DNA of 64,000 bases from Methylophilus sp. 42 (GCF_000384155.1 NZ_KB913031.1:620001-684000), one strand, 5' to 3'; positions 37,933 to 47,828 are shown, numbered from the stretch's first letter. Notes: a model not told the origin generated them from the letters alone. Program-made: numbers and translations.

Positions 37933-39141
37933 TTGAGCTTAATTAATCAGGTATTGCAAAATGTTGAGGCCCGTCAAGGCGGGGCAACGCTTGATGCCAG
38001 CGCTGGCAATGCCTGGGCTGGGCAGGTCAAGCCAGTGTTATCCCATTCAGGATCAGTTGCCACGGCCTGGATCGGTAAACTGGTATGGGGGCTGTTGCTC
38101 TTGGCGTTGGTCGGCGCATTGCTGGTCAATTGGCCAATGCTGGTGGCGCGCTTTTATCCAAAGCCTGTGGCTGTACAGCCAGTGCCGTCAACGGTAGCAA
38201 TCCCTGTGGTGCCGGCCGCCGGGGCAGAGATCAGCACGGCGGAAGCGGCCACGCCTGCCACTGCCGACAGTCCAGCCTGGTCGCATCCGCAGTTCACCAA
38301 AGCATTATTTAGCGCGTGGCAAGCGCCAGTGAAAGACATTGCACAGCCATCCCTTAAGCCGGCGGTGACTAAACCGGTCAGCGCTAAAACCATACCGCCG
38401 CAAGTGGAGGGTGAGTTTACGATTAACCCCGCTGAAGGTACGGCAGCCAACCCTGTAGTGACTGCCATTGAGCCAGGCAATGCCGTCAAACTCGCTAAAA
38501 ATAGTGAGGAAGAGTCAGGTCCTCGCGGTGTGGTGAACAAGCAGATACGTCCCGAGCAAGAAGTGAACTTGCTGATTCAACGCGCTGTAGACCAAGAGCA
38601 AAAAGGGCGTTTGAATGAAGCACTGGTCATCTTGCGCCAGGCGTTAACGACTTATCCGCAGTCAGAGGATGCGCGACAGTTGCTGGCAACTTATTTGTTC
38701 GAGTCCAAGCAGGAGCCGGAAGCGGTGGCTGTACTGCAAGCCGGAATCAAGCAGTTTCCCGGGCAAATTGGCTTATCCAAGTCACTGGCCAAATGGCAGC
38801 TGTCGCACGCCCAGCCTGAAGCCGTATTGCAAGCGCTGAAGCCGGTTGCCAACCTGTTGATACAGGATGCAGAGTCGCAATGGATGCTGGCCATGGCCTA
38901 TCAGCAGACCGGGCAACATGCCGCCGCTTTACCGCACTTTGATCGCGCCAACGTGTTGCGGCCCGGGCATGCACAGTGGATTGTGGCTTATGCTATTTCT
39001 TTGCAAGCGGCGGGTCAGCCTGCACAGGCCTTGCAGCAGTTGCAACAAGCTTATAACTTGCCGTTAAGTGATCGTTTGTCAGAGTTTGTCGGGCAACGTA
39101 TCCGCCAGTTGGGTGGCGTTGCAGTCGTGCGTAGCGAGTAA
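37933..39141 (+). CDS. mshN: MSHA biogenesis protein MshN (TPR)
   Basis: Starts at TTG 37933: MSLINQVLQNVEAR is the conserved MshN beginning and GGGGAAG sits just before it. The 402 residues have a membrane helix at about 49-70, a proline/alanine-rich linker and at least five TPR units (from about 205). Residues 116-123 read WSHPQFTK, a chance near-match to a known affinity tag. Last gene of the locus, converging on comF. Confidence 0.83.
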   Translation: MSLINQVLQNVEARQGGATLDASAGNAWAGQVKPVLSHSGSVATAWIGKLVWGLLLLALVGALLVNWPMLVARFYPKPVAVQPVPSTVAIPVVPAAGAEISTAEAATPATADSPAWSHPQFTKALFSAWQAPVKDIAQPSLKPAVTKPVSAKTIPPQVEGEFTINPAEGTAANPVVTAIEPGNAVKLAKNSEEESGPRGVVNKQIRPEQEVNLLIQRAVDQEQKGRLNEALVILRQALTTYPQSEDARQLLATYLFESKQEPEAVAVLQAGIKQFPGQIGLSKSLAKWQLSHAQPEAVLQALKPVANLLIQDAESQWMLAMAYQQTGQHAAALPHFDRANVLRPGHAQWIVAYAISLQAAGQPAQALQQLQQAYNLPLSDRLSEFVGQRIRQLGGVAVVRSE

Positions 39142-39147
39142 TATCAG

Positions 39148-39906
39148 TCACGCTTCGTTTTTCAAGGTGCGGGCCAGCACCAGCGCCGTCACCTGCGTTG
39201 CCCCAGCCTGCTTTAATACTTTGGCCACCGCGTGCATGCTGGCACCCGTGGTCATCACATCATCCACAATCATCACATGCTGACCTTGCCAAGAGCGGTG
39301 CGTGGCAAATGCGCCGCGCAAATTGCGTGTTCTGGTTTTCATATCCATGCCTGCTTGTGTCGGCGTATCAATCACACGTACACAGCCTTCAAGATCTAAA
39401 ACGATGCCACAGTGATGATGCACCTGTTTGGCTAATTCCAGCGCATGATTAAATCCGCGCTGTTTAACGCGGTTGATGTGCATGGGCATGGCCATCACCA
39501 CCTGTGGTTGTGCGGTCTCTGCGAAAATCGACACTTGTGTGAGCAGGCTGTTTGCCAGCACATTGCCCAAAGACAATTGTTGATGGTATTTGAATTGATG
39601 CAGCAGGCGATTCAACGGGTAGGCGTACCGGAATGGCGTCAGCGTATGATCAAAGGCTGGCGCATGCTGCAGGCAGATGCCGCACAGTGCGCCTGATGAG
39701 GTGGGGAGTGCGCATTGCGGACAGCGTGGCGAGGTATACCAGGGCAGCAAGTCAAAGCAGTGACTGCAAAGTGCTGACTTGCGAGCGCGATCTGCGGTGG
39801 CTGGTGCATCACACAGTACACAGGGCAAGCTTGAACCAAGCCATTGCTGTAGTTGCTGGTAAAGTTGGATGTGATTAAATTTTAATCTATTGTAAAATTT
39901 TTTCAC
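39148..39906 (-). CDS. comF: ComF-family phosphoribosyltransferase-like protein
   Basis: Encodes 252 residues with an N-terminal zinc-ribbon (CVLC, CSHC, CPQC, CGIC) and a C-terminal phosphoribosyltransferase fold with VMIVDDVMTTGAS. ComF/GntX proteins are needed for DNA uptake in competent bacteria; here it neighbours a type IV pilus locus. The start codon lies inside the -35 region of the divergent bioB promoter. Confidence 0.9.
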   Translation of the reverse strand: MKKFYNRLKFNHIQLYQQLQQWLGSSLPCVLCDAPATADRARKSALCSHCFDLLPWYTSPRCPQCALPTSSGALCGICLQHAPAFDHTLTPFRYAYPLNRLLHQFKYHQQLSLGNVLANSLLTQVSIFAETAQPQVVMAMPMHINRVKQRGFNHALELAKQVHHHCGIVLDLEGCVRVIDTPTQAGMDMKTRTRNLRGAFATHRSWQGQHVMIVDDVMTTGASMHAVAKVLKQAGATQVTALVLARTLKNEA

Positions 39907-39930
39907 GTCATATTTTAAACAACATATAAT
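39902..39930 (+). promoter_or_regulatory. Promoter of the biotin operon
   Basis: TTCACG (39902-39907), a 17-bp spacer and a perfect TATAAT (39925-39930), giving a start near 39937 and a ~33-nt leader before bioB. The -35 overlaps the comF start. Confidence 0.6.
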
Positions 39931-39969
39931 TCGCCCGGATTATTCATACAATTTTATTGCGTGGTATTT

Positions 39970-41001
39970 ATGGAACAACAAACCTCTGCTGCCGCTTGTG
40001 GCAGCGAAATACAAACCTCTATCATCAACCTGGATGGCTTGAAACCTTCGGCTGCGTGCCACCCGACGGTTGAGCGCTGGCGCGTAGAAGACATCATGGC
40101 ACTGTTTGAACTGCCATTCAATGACTTGCTGCACAGAGCCCAGACGGTACACAGAGAACACTTTGACCCGAATGCGGTGCAAGTGAGTACTTTGCTATCG
40201 ATTAAAACCGGTGGTTGCTCTGAGGATTGCGGCTATTGCCCGCAAGCCGCGCGTTACCATACCGAGGTGGAAAATGAGCCATTGATGAAGCTGGACGACG
40301 TGCTGGCTGCCGCCAAAGCCGCTAAAGACAGTGGTGCCAGCCGCTTCTGCATGGGTGCTGCCTGGCGTGGCCCCAAACAGCGTGACCTGGATCCGGTGTT
40401 AAAAATGATTTCTGAAGTGAAAGCCATGGGCCTGCAAACCTGCGCCACCCTGGGCATGCTTAAAGACGGCCAGGCCGAGCAGTTAAAAGAGGCCGGGCTG
40501 GACTACTACAACCACAACCTGGATACTGCGCCAGAGTTTTATGGTGATGTGATTACCACCCGAACTTACCAGGACCGCCTGGATACGCTGGATCGCGTGC
40601 GCAGCATGAATATCAATGTCTGTAGTGGCGGCATCATCGGCATGGGCGAAAGCCGCGCGCAACGTGCAGGCCTGGTCGCACAATTAGCCAATATGGAACA
40701 GCCACCAGAAAGCGTGCCAATTAACTTGCTGACCCAAGTCGAAGGCACACCGTTGCATGGTACAGATCCATTGGATCCGCTGGAGTTTGTACGTACCATC
40801 GCGATTGCGCGTATCACCATGCCCACCAGTTTTGTGCGCTTGTCAGCAGGCCGCCAGAGCATGGGTGAAGCCGTACAGACTTTGTGCTTCCACGCGGGTG
40901 CCAACAGCATTTTCTACGGTGAAAAATTGCTCACGACAGGTAACCCGGAAGTGGAGTCGGATAACGCTTTATTCAGCAAACTTGGCCTGAAGAAGATCTA
41001 A
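39970..41001 (+). CDS. bioB: Biotin synthase
   Basis: A 343-residue radical-SAM enzyme that inserts sulfur into dethiobiotin. It has the cluster motif [20 protein letters not shown] and YYNHNLDT, and the second cluster ligands. Compared with E. coli BioB it has about 35 extra N-terminal residues; ATG 39970 is preferred over GTG 39961, though neither has a clear ribosome-binding site. Overlaps bioF by 1 bp. Confidence 0.96.
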   Translation: MEQQTSAAACGSEIQTSIINLDGLKPSAACHPTVERWRVEDIMALFELPFNDLLHRAQTVHREHFDPNAVQVSTLLSIKTGGCSEDCGYCPQAARYHTEVENEPLMKLDDVLAAAKAAKDSGASRFCMGAAWRGPKQRDLDPVLKMISEVKAMGLQTCATLGMLKDGQAEQLKEAGLDYYNHNLDTAPEFYGDVITTRTYQDRLDTLDRVRSMNINVCSGGIIGMGESRAQRAGLVAQLANMEQPPESVPINLLTQVEGTPLHGTDPLDPLEFVRTIAIARITMPTSFVRLSAGRQSMGEAVQTLCFHAGANSIFYGEKLLTTGNPEVESDNALFSKLGLKKI

Positions 41002-42185
41002 TGAGCGATTTGCTGGAGTCTTTACGCGCGGATCTGGATAAGCGGCAAACACTGGGCCTGATGCGTCAGCGCCGTTTGCTGGATTCGCCGCAGGCCGAGC
41101 ATATTACCGCCAATGGCCAGCCATTTCTGTCGTTTTGCAGCAATGACTACCTTGGTCTGGCCAATGATGCTGCGCTGGTGACTGCGCTGCAAGACGCCGC
41201 GGCAGAGGCGGGTGTGGGCAGCGGGGCTTCCAACCTGATTACCGGCCATCACCGTTATCATGACCAGTTGGAGCAGGCACTGGCGGCGTTTGTCGGCCAA
41301 CCGGCCGCTTTGCTGTTCTCGACTGGCTATATGGCCAATATCGGTGTTGTCAGTGCCTTGATGGGCCGTGAAGATGCGGTGTTTTCCGATAAGCTTAACC
41401 ATGCTTGCCTCAATGACGGCGCGTTTTTATCACGTGCCACGCATCACCGCTTTCCGCACAACGATGTGGCTGCGCTGGAAAAACTACTGCAAGCCAGCAC
41501 AGCACGCCACAAGCTGGTGACCGCCGATGCGGTGTTCAGCATGGATGGCGATATTGCGCCACTGGCTGCTTACCTGGCACTCTGTGAGCGCTACGATGCC
41601 TATCTCTACGTAGATGATGCGCATGGTTTTGGTGTGCTGGGCCCACAAGGCCGCGGTTCGCTCAAACATTTAGGGTTGCAGTCACCACGATTAATCATGA
41701 TGGGCACACTGGGCAAGGCCGCTGGCGTCGCTGGTGCGTTTGTCGCCGGTGAAAAAATTGTCATCGATTACCTGATCCAGTATGCGAATAGCTATATCTA
41801 TACCACCCCGGCACCGCCGCCGCTGTCAGCCGCATTGCTGGCTTCGGTCAAGGAAATCGAACACGGGGATGCGCGCAGAAAGCAATTGTTTGACATGATT
41901 GCCTTGCTCAAAAGTGAGCTGTCACTTTCACGCTGGCACCTGCTGCCGTCGGAGACGGCGATTCAGCCACTGGTGGTGGGTGATACCCACGAGGCGCTGG
42001 CACTGAGTCAATATTTACAGGCGCGCGGTATTCTGGTGCCTGCCATTCGTCCGCCAACCGTGCCTGCGCATACCTCGCGTTTACGCATTTCATTGTCGGC
42101 TGCGCATAGTGAGGCGAATGTGCGGGCACTGATTGCTGCATTGCATGCCGCAGAGCGTGAGATTCCGGCCGGGACGCAGCCATGA
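41001..42185 (+). CDS. bioF: 8-amino-7-oxononanoate synthase
   Basis: A 394-residue PLP enzyme joining pimeloyl-ACP and alanine. It has the conserved CSNDYLGLAN, SGASNLITG, VDDAHGFGVLGP and the PLP-lysine motif GTLGKAAG. Starts at TAATG within the bioB stop and overlaps bioH by ATGA. Confidence 0.96.
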   Translation: MSDLLESLRADLDKRQTLGLMRQRRLLDSPQAEHITANGQPFLSFCSNDYLGLANDAALVTALQDAAAEAGVGSGASNLITGHHRYHDQLEQALAAFVGQPAALLFSTGYMANIGVVSALMGREDAVFSDKLNHACLNDGAFLSRATHHRFPHNDVAALEKLLQASTARHKLVTADAVFSMDGDIAPLAAYLALCERYDAYLYVDDAHGFGVLGPQGRGSLKHLGLQSPRLIMMGTLGKAAGVAGAFVAGEKIVIDYLIQYANSYIYTTPAPPPLSAALLASVKEIEHGDARRKQLFDMIALLKSELSLSRWHLLPSETAIQPLVVGDTHEALALSQYLQARGILVPAIRPPTVPAHTSRLRISLSAAHSEANVRALIAALHAAEREIPAGTQP

Positions 42186-42973
42186 GTTGTTTTATCGAAA
42201 TCATGGGCCAGGGCAAGCCATTGGTTTTGTTACATGGCTGGGGTATGAATAGTGCGGTCTGGGAGCGCGTGGTCAAGCGCCTGTCTGCCAACTACCGTTT
42301 GTTCCTGGTTGACCTGCCCGGCATGGGCCAAAGCCGCCCCGTTTATCCTTACCATTTGCACAGCCTGGCTGAAGCGGTGGCCGAAGAGATTCCGGGCGTG
42401 TCTACCATCCTGGGCTGGTCACTGGGCGGCCTGGTGGCCCAGCAGATTGCACTTAACCAGCCGGACCGTGTTGAAAAACTCATCCTGGTGGGCACGAATC
42501 CTTGTTTTGTCAGCAAGCCTGATTGGCCAAACGGCATTGCGGCCAGACATTTTGAACAGTTCAATGAGCGCTTCGAGCAGGATTTTAATGCCACCTTGCT
42601 GAACTTCCTGACCTTGCAATGCATGCATGCCAAAGACGCGCGTAGCACTGTGCGCCAATTACGCACAGCTTTTGCGGCCAAACCCACGCCGACGCAAGAC
42701 AACCTGAACCAGGCGCTGGATATTTTGTTGCAAACGGATTTGCGTGAAGAAGTTGGCCGTTTGTTCCAGCCGACCTTACTGATCCATGGTGACCGTGATA
42801 CTTTGGCGCCTCTCTCAGCGGCCCACTGGCTGGCCATGCATATGCAGCGCGCCCAGTTACGCGTGATTGCCGGCGCCGCGCATGCACCGTTCCTGTCGCA
42901 TGCGGATGCTTTCTGCGAGTCTGTAGAAGCATTTATGGCTGACGACCTGACATCACCACAAATGAGTAGCTAA
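42182..42973 (+). CDS. bioH: Pimeloyl-ACP methyl ester esterase
   Basis: A 263-residue alpha/beta hydrolase: LLHGWGMN, nucleophile elbow GWSLGG with serine 80, acid in HGDRDTL and histidine in AAHAPFLSH. It cuts the methyl ester of pimeloyl-ACP to end the BioC/BioH chain. Its stop abuts bioC. Confidence 0.93.
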   Translation: MSCFIEIMGQGKPLVLLHGWGMNSAVWERVVKRLSANYRLFLVDLPGMGQSRPVYPYHLHSLAEAVAEEIPGVSTILGWSLGGLVAQQIALNQPDRVEKLILVGTNPCFVSKPDWPNGIAARHFEQFNERFEQDFNATLLNFLTLQCMHAKDARSTVRQLRTAFAAKPTPTQDNLNQALDILLQTDLREEVGRLFQPTLLIHGDRDTLAPLSAAHWLAMHMQRAQLRVIAGAAHAPFLSHADAFCESVEAFMADDLTSPQMSS

Positions 42974-43849
42974 ATGCAGGACGTTTACCAGATCGACAAG
43001 TCGCGCATGCGGCAGTCGTTTCACCGTGCCGCCAAACAGTATGATGCGGCTGCTATTTTGCAGCGCCAGGTGCGTGAAGAAATGCTGAGCCGCCTGGACG
43101 TGGTCAAACTCGAGCCTGAAGTCATCCTGGATGCCGGGTGTGGTACCGGCCATGGCTTGCAGGCCTTGCTCGGGCAGTTTAAAAAAGCACAGGGCATTGC
43201 GCTGGATATTGCCGAAGGCATGCTGGCGCGTAGCCGCACATTATTTCCCTGGTATCAATTCTGGCGGGCCAAGCCACGTTTCGTCTGTGCCGATATTGAA
43301 TCGCTGCCCTTGGCTAACGCCAGTGTGGATATGGTGTGGTCCAACCTGGCGGTGCAATGGTGTAATGATCTGGATGCAGCGTTGCAAGAGTGGCGCAGAG
43401 TATTGCGCCCGAACGGTCTGCTGATGTTCGCCACGCTGGGGCCGGATACGCTTAAAGAGTTACGTGCCGCCTCAGGCGCTGACCATACCCACGTCAGCCG
43501 GTTTATTGATATGCATGATATCGGCGACGCGCTCACACGCGCTGGCTTTAGCGCACCGGTGCTGGATGTGATGCATTACACCTTGACCTACGATACGGTG
43601 GAATCCTTGATGCGTGACCTCAAGGCCATCGGTGCCCATAATGCCACGGCAGGGCGTGCCAAAGGTTTGAGCGGAAAAGGATTTTTACAGCAATTGCGGC
43701 AAGGCTATGAAGCGTTCCGCCGCGACGGTAAATTGCCTGCCACTTATGAAGTGGTATTTGTCCATGCCTGGACTGGCAGCCAGCCTTACACGGAGCCGGG
43801 CACCAGCACGGTACAGTTTATGCCGCGTAAAGCAGCGCATCCGGATTAA
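42974..43849 (+). CDS. bioC: Malonyl-ACP O-methyltransferase
   Basis: A 291-residue SAM methyltransferase starting directly after the bioH stop. It has ILDAGCGTGHGLQAL, ALDIAEGML, DIESLPLANASVDMVWSNLA and a BioC-type C-terminus. It starts pimelate synthesis by masking malonyl-ACP. Confidence 0.93.
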   Translation: MQDVYQIDKSRMRQSFHRAAKQYDAAAILQRQVREEMLSRLDVVKLEPEVILDAGCGTGHGLQALLGQFKKAQGIALDIAEGMLARSRTLFPWYQFWRAKPRFVCADIESLPLANASVDMVWSNLAVQWCNDLDAALQEWRRVLRPNGLLMFATLGPDTLKELRAASGADHTHVSRFIDMHDIGDALTRAGFSAPVLDVMHYTLTYDTVESLMRDLKAIGAHNATAGRAKGLSGKGFLQQLRQGYEAFRRDGKLPATYEVVFVHAWTGSQPYTEPGTSTVQFMPRKAAHPD

Positions 43850-43851
43850 GC

Positions 43852-44496
43852 ATGCGCAATTTGCCACGCCATTTTTTTGTCACCGGCACCGATACCAGTG
43901 TAGGTAAAACGACAGTCACCGTGTGCTTGATGCAGCAACTGGTGGCGCAAGGCCTGACCGTGATCGGCATGAAACCGGTGGCTTCCGGTTGCGAGTGGCG
44001 AGATGGCCGCTGGCAAAATGACGATGTATTGCAATTAACGGCGGCCTCCAATGTCAGCGCGCCGCCTGAGTTGATTAATCCCTATTGTTTCGAGCCAGCC
44101 ATTGCCCCACATATCGCCGCCGCCCAGGCGGGGGTTGAGATCGATTTTAACGTCATTCAAACGGCCTATACACAACTGGCCACTATGGCAGATGTGGTGA
44201 TTGTTGAAGGCGCGGGTGGTTTATTGGTGCCGCTTAATGCCAGCCAAACCATTGCCGATTTAATTCAGGCATTGAATCTACCAGCATTGCTGGTAGTGGG
44301 CATGCGGCTGGGCTGTATTAACCATGCCTTACTCACGGCGCAAGTGCTCAAACAACGAAATATTGATTTCTGTGGCTGGGTAGCGAACAGCATAGACCCG
44401 CAGATGTCACGACCACAGCAGAACTTGCAAACCCTGATAGAGGGGTTGCAACAACCGCCTTTGTTAGAAGTCCCTTTTCAGGAGTCACTTCACTAA
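43852..44496 (+). CDS. bioD: Dethiobiotin synthetase
   Basis: A 214-residue P-loop enzyme (FVTGTDTSVGKTTVT, MKPVASG, VEGAGGLLVPL) that closes the ureido ring before BioB. It lies 2 bp after bioC and directly abuts the rhomboid gene. bioA, for the step between BioF and BioD, is not in the window. Confidence 0.95.
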   Translation: MRNLPRHFFVTGTDTSVGKTTVTVCLMQQLVAQGLTVIGMKPVASGCEWRDGRWQNDDVLQLTAASNVSAPPELINPYCFEPAIAPHIAAAQAGVEIDFNVIQTAYTQLATMADVVIVEGAGGLLVPLNASQTIADLIQALNLPALLVVGMRLGCINHALLTAQVLKQRNIDFCGWVANSIDPQMSRPQQNLQTLIEGLQQPPLLEVPFQESLH

Positions 44497-45549
44497 ATGG
44501 ATCAGTCATTGCTCACCCGTATTGAGTTACGCGCACCAGTCCCGCCGATGACGCGATGGCTGATTATGTTGAATGTGCTGGTGTTCGTCGTTATGCTGTT
44601 TGGCGGCGCTGGCTTCTGGCATTCTCCGAATACCGTACAACTGACCTGGGGCGCCAACTTTGCCCCTGCCACGGCGGATGGTCAATGGTGGCGCTTGGCC
44701 AGTGCCATGTTTTTGCACTTTGGCGCCTTGCATCTGGGCATGAATATGCTGGCCTTGTGGGATGGCGGCAAACTGGTCGAGCGCATGTTTGGTGCCGTCC
44801 GTTTTGTGGTGATTTACCTGGTCAGTGGCGTCGGTGGCAACCTGCTGTCGCTGGTCATCCAAGGCAATGATGCTGTATCGGGTGGCGCTTCCGGGGCTAT
44901 TTTCGGGATTTATGGCGCGCTGCTGGCGTATGTCTGGTTTGGCAGAAAGCAAATGCAGGCACAGGAATTCCGTTGGTTGTTCTGGGGTGCGTTACTGTTT
45001 TCTGCCCTGACCATTGCCATGGGCTACATCATTCCAGGCATTGATAATTCGGCGCATATTGGTGGCTTTGTCACTGGCATGGTGATGGCAACGCTTTTGC
45101 TACCGGTCACCATCGTTCCCAGTAAACAATTAACACTGACGCAATGGTTGGCGGCCGTATCATGGGTGGTAGCGCTGTTTGTCTTGGTGACCCATTTGCC
45201 TACGCCCAAATATCGCTGGCAACAAGAAGTCGCGATACAAAAGCAGGTGCAAAAGCTCAATCAGGTGGACCAGAAAGCGCAGCAGAAATGGCGGCAGATC
45301 ATACTGGAAGGCCGTGAGGGTAGTGTCAGCTTTGATGACATGGCGGCGCAGATTGACGCACAGGTCGCCACGCCTTATGAAGAAAGCTTTGAAAAGCTAT
45401 CAGCGTTACCGGAAGATCCTAATTTGCCGTCTGCGGCGTTGTTAGAGCAGGCTAAAGCCTATGCCTTGCAACGCAGTGAAGCCAGCAAAGCGGCCGCAGA
45501 CAAGTTACGCAATGTGCCGTTTATGCCGGGTAAGTCTGCGACGCCCTAA
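44497..45549 (+). CDS. Rhomboid-family intramembrane serine protease
   Basis: A 350-residue membrane protein starting at the base after the bioD stop. Catalytic serine 132 in GGASGAIFG, histidine 187 in SAHIGGF, and the oxyanion side HLGMNMLALW are all present, so it should be active. Six helices are followed by a ~130-residue charged cytosolic tail. Substrate unknown; the link to biotin genes may be only transcriptional. Overlaps waaG's end. Confidence 0.88.
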   Translation: MDQSLLTRIELRAPVPPMTRWLIMLNVLVFVVMLFGGAGFWHSPNTVQLTWGANFAPATADGQWWRLASAMFLHFGALHLGMNMLALWDGGKLVERMFGAVRFVVIYLVSGVGGNLLSLVIQGNDAVSGGASGAIFGIYGALLAYVWFGRKQMQAQEFRWLFWGALLFSALTIAMGYIIPGIDNSAHIGGFVTGMVMATLLLPVTIVPSKQLTLTQWLAAVSWVVALFVLVTHLPTPKYRWQQEVAIQKQVQKLNQVDQKAQQKWRQIILEGREGSVSFDDMAAQIDAQVATPYEESFEKLSALPEDPNLPSAALLEQAKAYALQRSEASKAAADKLRNVPFMPGKSATP

Positions 45550-46679
45550 GCGCGTGAGCCGCCAGACGGTGTGGCTGCAATCAGCCTGGCTTCAGGGTAG
45601 CTGACTTGTGTGGCCGCCATTTGCTGCACGAAGGCTTTGGCATTGGCTGCCCAGGGCTGTGTCGTCAGGTTTTCCAGCATCTCTCGCAGGGCGTGGTTCA
45701 TGCTGTCTTGGCTGAATGGTGAAGCTAATACCTTGCCCGCCTGTGCTGCCTTGATATAGCTGGCATAACCACAGACTTCGGTCACCAGTAATGGCAGGCC
45801 TGCCGTCATCGCTTCAATCAACACGATCCCGGCCAGCTCAGAGCGCGCAGCATGGATCAGCAAGTCACAACCCAGCATCAGGGCTGGAATATCTGGCCGG
45901 CCGCCTGCTTCTATGCAGCGTTCGGCCACACCGCGTTGCGCAGTGTAAGCTTGCATATTGCTGCTGGACTCAAATTCACCGACGGCCAATAACCAGCAGC
46001 GTTGTTTCAGCGCATCTGGCAGGCTACTCAAGGCATCAATCGCGCGGTCTACCCCTTTGCGTACAAACGCCGACCCGACTGTCAGCAACACAATCGCATC
46101 GTCAGGCAGGTTAAACGTGTTGCGTACATAGGTGCGGTGATCCTGGCCCGCCAGGCTGCTGAAACGCTGCAGTGGAATATTGGGTGGGATCAGGTGAAAA
46201 CGCGCATTATCGGTGCCATACCAGCGCTGGAACATAGCCTGGTCATGCTGGTTAAGTAACAAAATATGGGTAGAAGCCTGTTTGCCAAACACGGCATTTT
46301 CCATGGCCGAGAAAAACCGATAGCGGCCAGACAGTTTTTTGTACCAGGGCTCGTGGTACATGCGCTCGGCATAGCAGGGGTCGGCGGCAAAATAGACATC
46401 CAGGCCGGGCATGCGGTTAAAGCCCACTACACGGTCAAAACCGTGTTGTTGCACGGCGTGTTGCATTTGCCTGATTAACGACTGGTGTCTATGGTGGTTC
46501 AGCCAGCCCTTGGCTTTTAATAAGTGGACGGTGATATCTGACGGCAAATCGCCACGCCATTCGCCGGTGAAGATTGTGACTTCATGGCCGAGGGCGACGC
46601 AGTCTCTGGCAATGCGCAACATATCGCGCTGCACACCGCCGTAAGGAAAGTATTTGAATATAAGAAACGCAAACTTCAT
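45546..46679 (-). CDS. waaG: LPS core glucosyltransferase I, WaaG-like
   Basis: The ATG at 46679 (377 residues) fits the family start MKFAFLIFKYFPYGGVQRD. This GT4 glycosyltransferase closely follows WaaG: VVGFNRMPGLDVYFAADPCYAE, GSAFVRKGVDRAIDALSSLP and SELAGIVLIEAMTAGLP. It adds glucose to the heptose region of the LPS core. Divergent from waaC with 30 bp between. Confidence 0.88.
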   Translation of the reverse strand: MKFAFLIFKYFPYGGVQRDMLRIARDCVALGHEVTIFTGEWRGDLPSDITVHLLKAKGWLNHHRHQSLIRQMQHAVQQHGFDRVVGFNRMPGLDVYFAADPCYAERMYHEPWYKKLSGRYRFFSAMENAVFGKQASTHILLLNQHDQAMFQRWYGTDNARFHLIPPNIPLQRFSSLAGQDHRTYVRNTFNLPDDAIVLLTVGSAFVRKGVDRAIDALSSLPDALKQRCWLLAVGEFESSSNMQAYTAQRGVAERCIEAGGRPDIPALMLGCDLLIHAARSELAGIVLIEAMTAGLPLLVTEVCGYASYIKAAQAGKVLASPFSQDSMNHALREMLENLTTQPWAANAKAFVQQMAATQVSYPEARLIAATPSGGSRA

Positions 46680-46709
46680 GCGATGGCATTGTATGCGAAA
46701 ATAGCGGCC

Positions 46710-47678
46710 ATGAAACGCATCCTGATTGTCAAAACCACCTCTATGGGCGACGTGATCCACGCCCTGCCTGTTGTTGAGGATATACTGCAACACTTTCCTG
46801 ATGCGCATATTGACTGGCTGGTAGAGGCCAGCTTTGCCGATATTCCGCGCCTGCATCCACGTGTAGCGCAAGTGTTTACCGTCGCCGTGCGTCGCTGGCG
46901 CAAACAGTGGTGGCGTCGCCAGACCTGGCGTGAAATTGCAGCGGTGAAACAGGCCGTCGCTGCTCAGCCTTATGATCTGGTGCTGGATTTACAGGGGCTG
47001 GTGAAAAGCGCCGTGATGGCGACTTGGGCCCGTGGGCCGCGCCATGGTTACGACAAACACTCCATTCGTGAGCCCTTGGCCAGCCGGTTTTACCAGTATC
47101 GGTATGCCATTAGCTATCGCCAGCATGCTGTCGTGCGTATGCGCACGCTGGCAGCGCGGGCGCTCGGCTATGCCGTGCCGCAAAACAAACCTGCATATGG
47201 GCTGGCAGGCTTGGGTCAGCACGCGCCAGCCGAGGCTTTTCTGGCGCTGCATGCGACTAGCCGTGATAGCAAGTTATGGCCTGAAGAGCACTGGGTGGCT
47301 TTGGGACAGCACTATGCCAGGCAAGGTTTGCATATGTGGTTGCCTTGGGCCAGTGATAGCGAAAAAGCGCGTGCTGAAAGAGTTGCGGCGCTGGTCTCGC
47401 AAGCCCAAGTACCACAAGCGCTGGTGCTGCCTAAGCTCAGTCTGCAACAACTCGCCAGCCAGATGCCGCAAGTGCGCTTCGCTGTGGGGGTGGATACCGG
47501 TTTATCACACCTGGCAGCCGCGCTGGATATCCCCATCGTTGCTATCTATACCGATACCGAGCCTGCGTTTACCGGCGTGGCGGGCGGGCGTGTGGCAACT
47601 GCAGTCAATTTGGGTGGCAAAGGGCAAGTGCCTGCTGTGGCAACGGTGATTGCTGAAGTCTCGGCCATGGTGCGCTAG
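46710..47678 (+). CDS. waaC: LPS heptosyltransferase I
   Basis: The ATG at 46710 (322 residues) gives the family start MKRILIVKTTSMGDVIHALP. A GT9 enzyme that adds the first heptose to Kdo. It has DLQGLVKSAVMATWA, HATSRDSKLWPEEHW and VGVDTGLSHLAAAL. Pairs functionally with WaaG. Confidence 0.93.
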   Translation: MKRILIVKTTSMGDVIHALPVVEDILQHFPDAHIDWLVEASFADIPRLHPRVAQVFTVAVRRWRKQWWRRQTWREIAAVKQAVAAQPYDLVLDLQGLVKSAVMATWARGPRHGYDKHSIREPLASRFYQYRYAISYRQHAVVRMRTLAARALGYAVPQNKPAYGLAGLGQHAPAEAFLALHATSRDSKLWPEEHWVALGQHYARQGLHMWLPWASDSEKARAERVAALVSQAQVPQALVLPKLSLQQLASQMPQVRFAVGVDTGLSHLAAALDIPIVAIYTDTEPAFTGVAGGRVATAVNLGGKGQVPAVATVIAEVSAMVR

Positions 47679-47723
47679 ATCCTGGTCACATTTAAAAAAT
47701 CACACACAAATTCACGCTTTACC

Positions 47724-47749
47724 CTTGAAATCAGTAGGGGCATCCCCAA
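47724..47749 (+). promoter_or_regulatory. Sigma-32 heat-shock promoter of grpE
   Basis: CTTGAAA (47724-47730), a 13-bp spacer and CCCCAA (47744-47749) match the RpoH consensus CTTGAAA / CCCCAT, about 80 bp before grpE. Confidence 0.8.
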
Positions 47750-47828
47750 CCTTGGAAAGATATTGAGAGAAAAATGTTTCTATTGACATCTCTCACAGTG
47801 AATAGTGTTGAATAAGAAGGGGAGCCCC

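Noticed and set aside
39889-39922. Possible BirA operator before bioB (TTGTAAAAT and ATTTTAAACAA)
   Set aside because: Half-sites differ in length and lack the central CC/GG; too weak.
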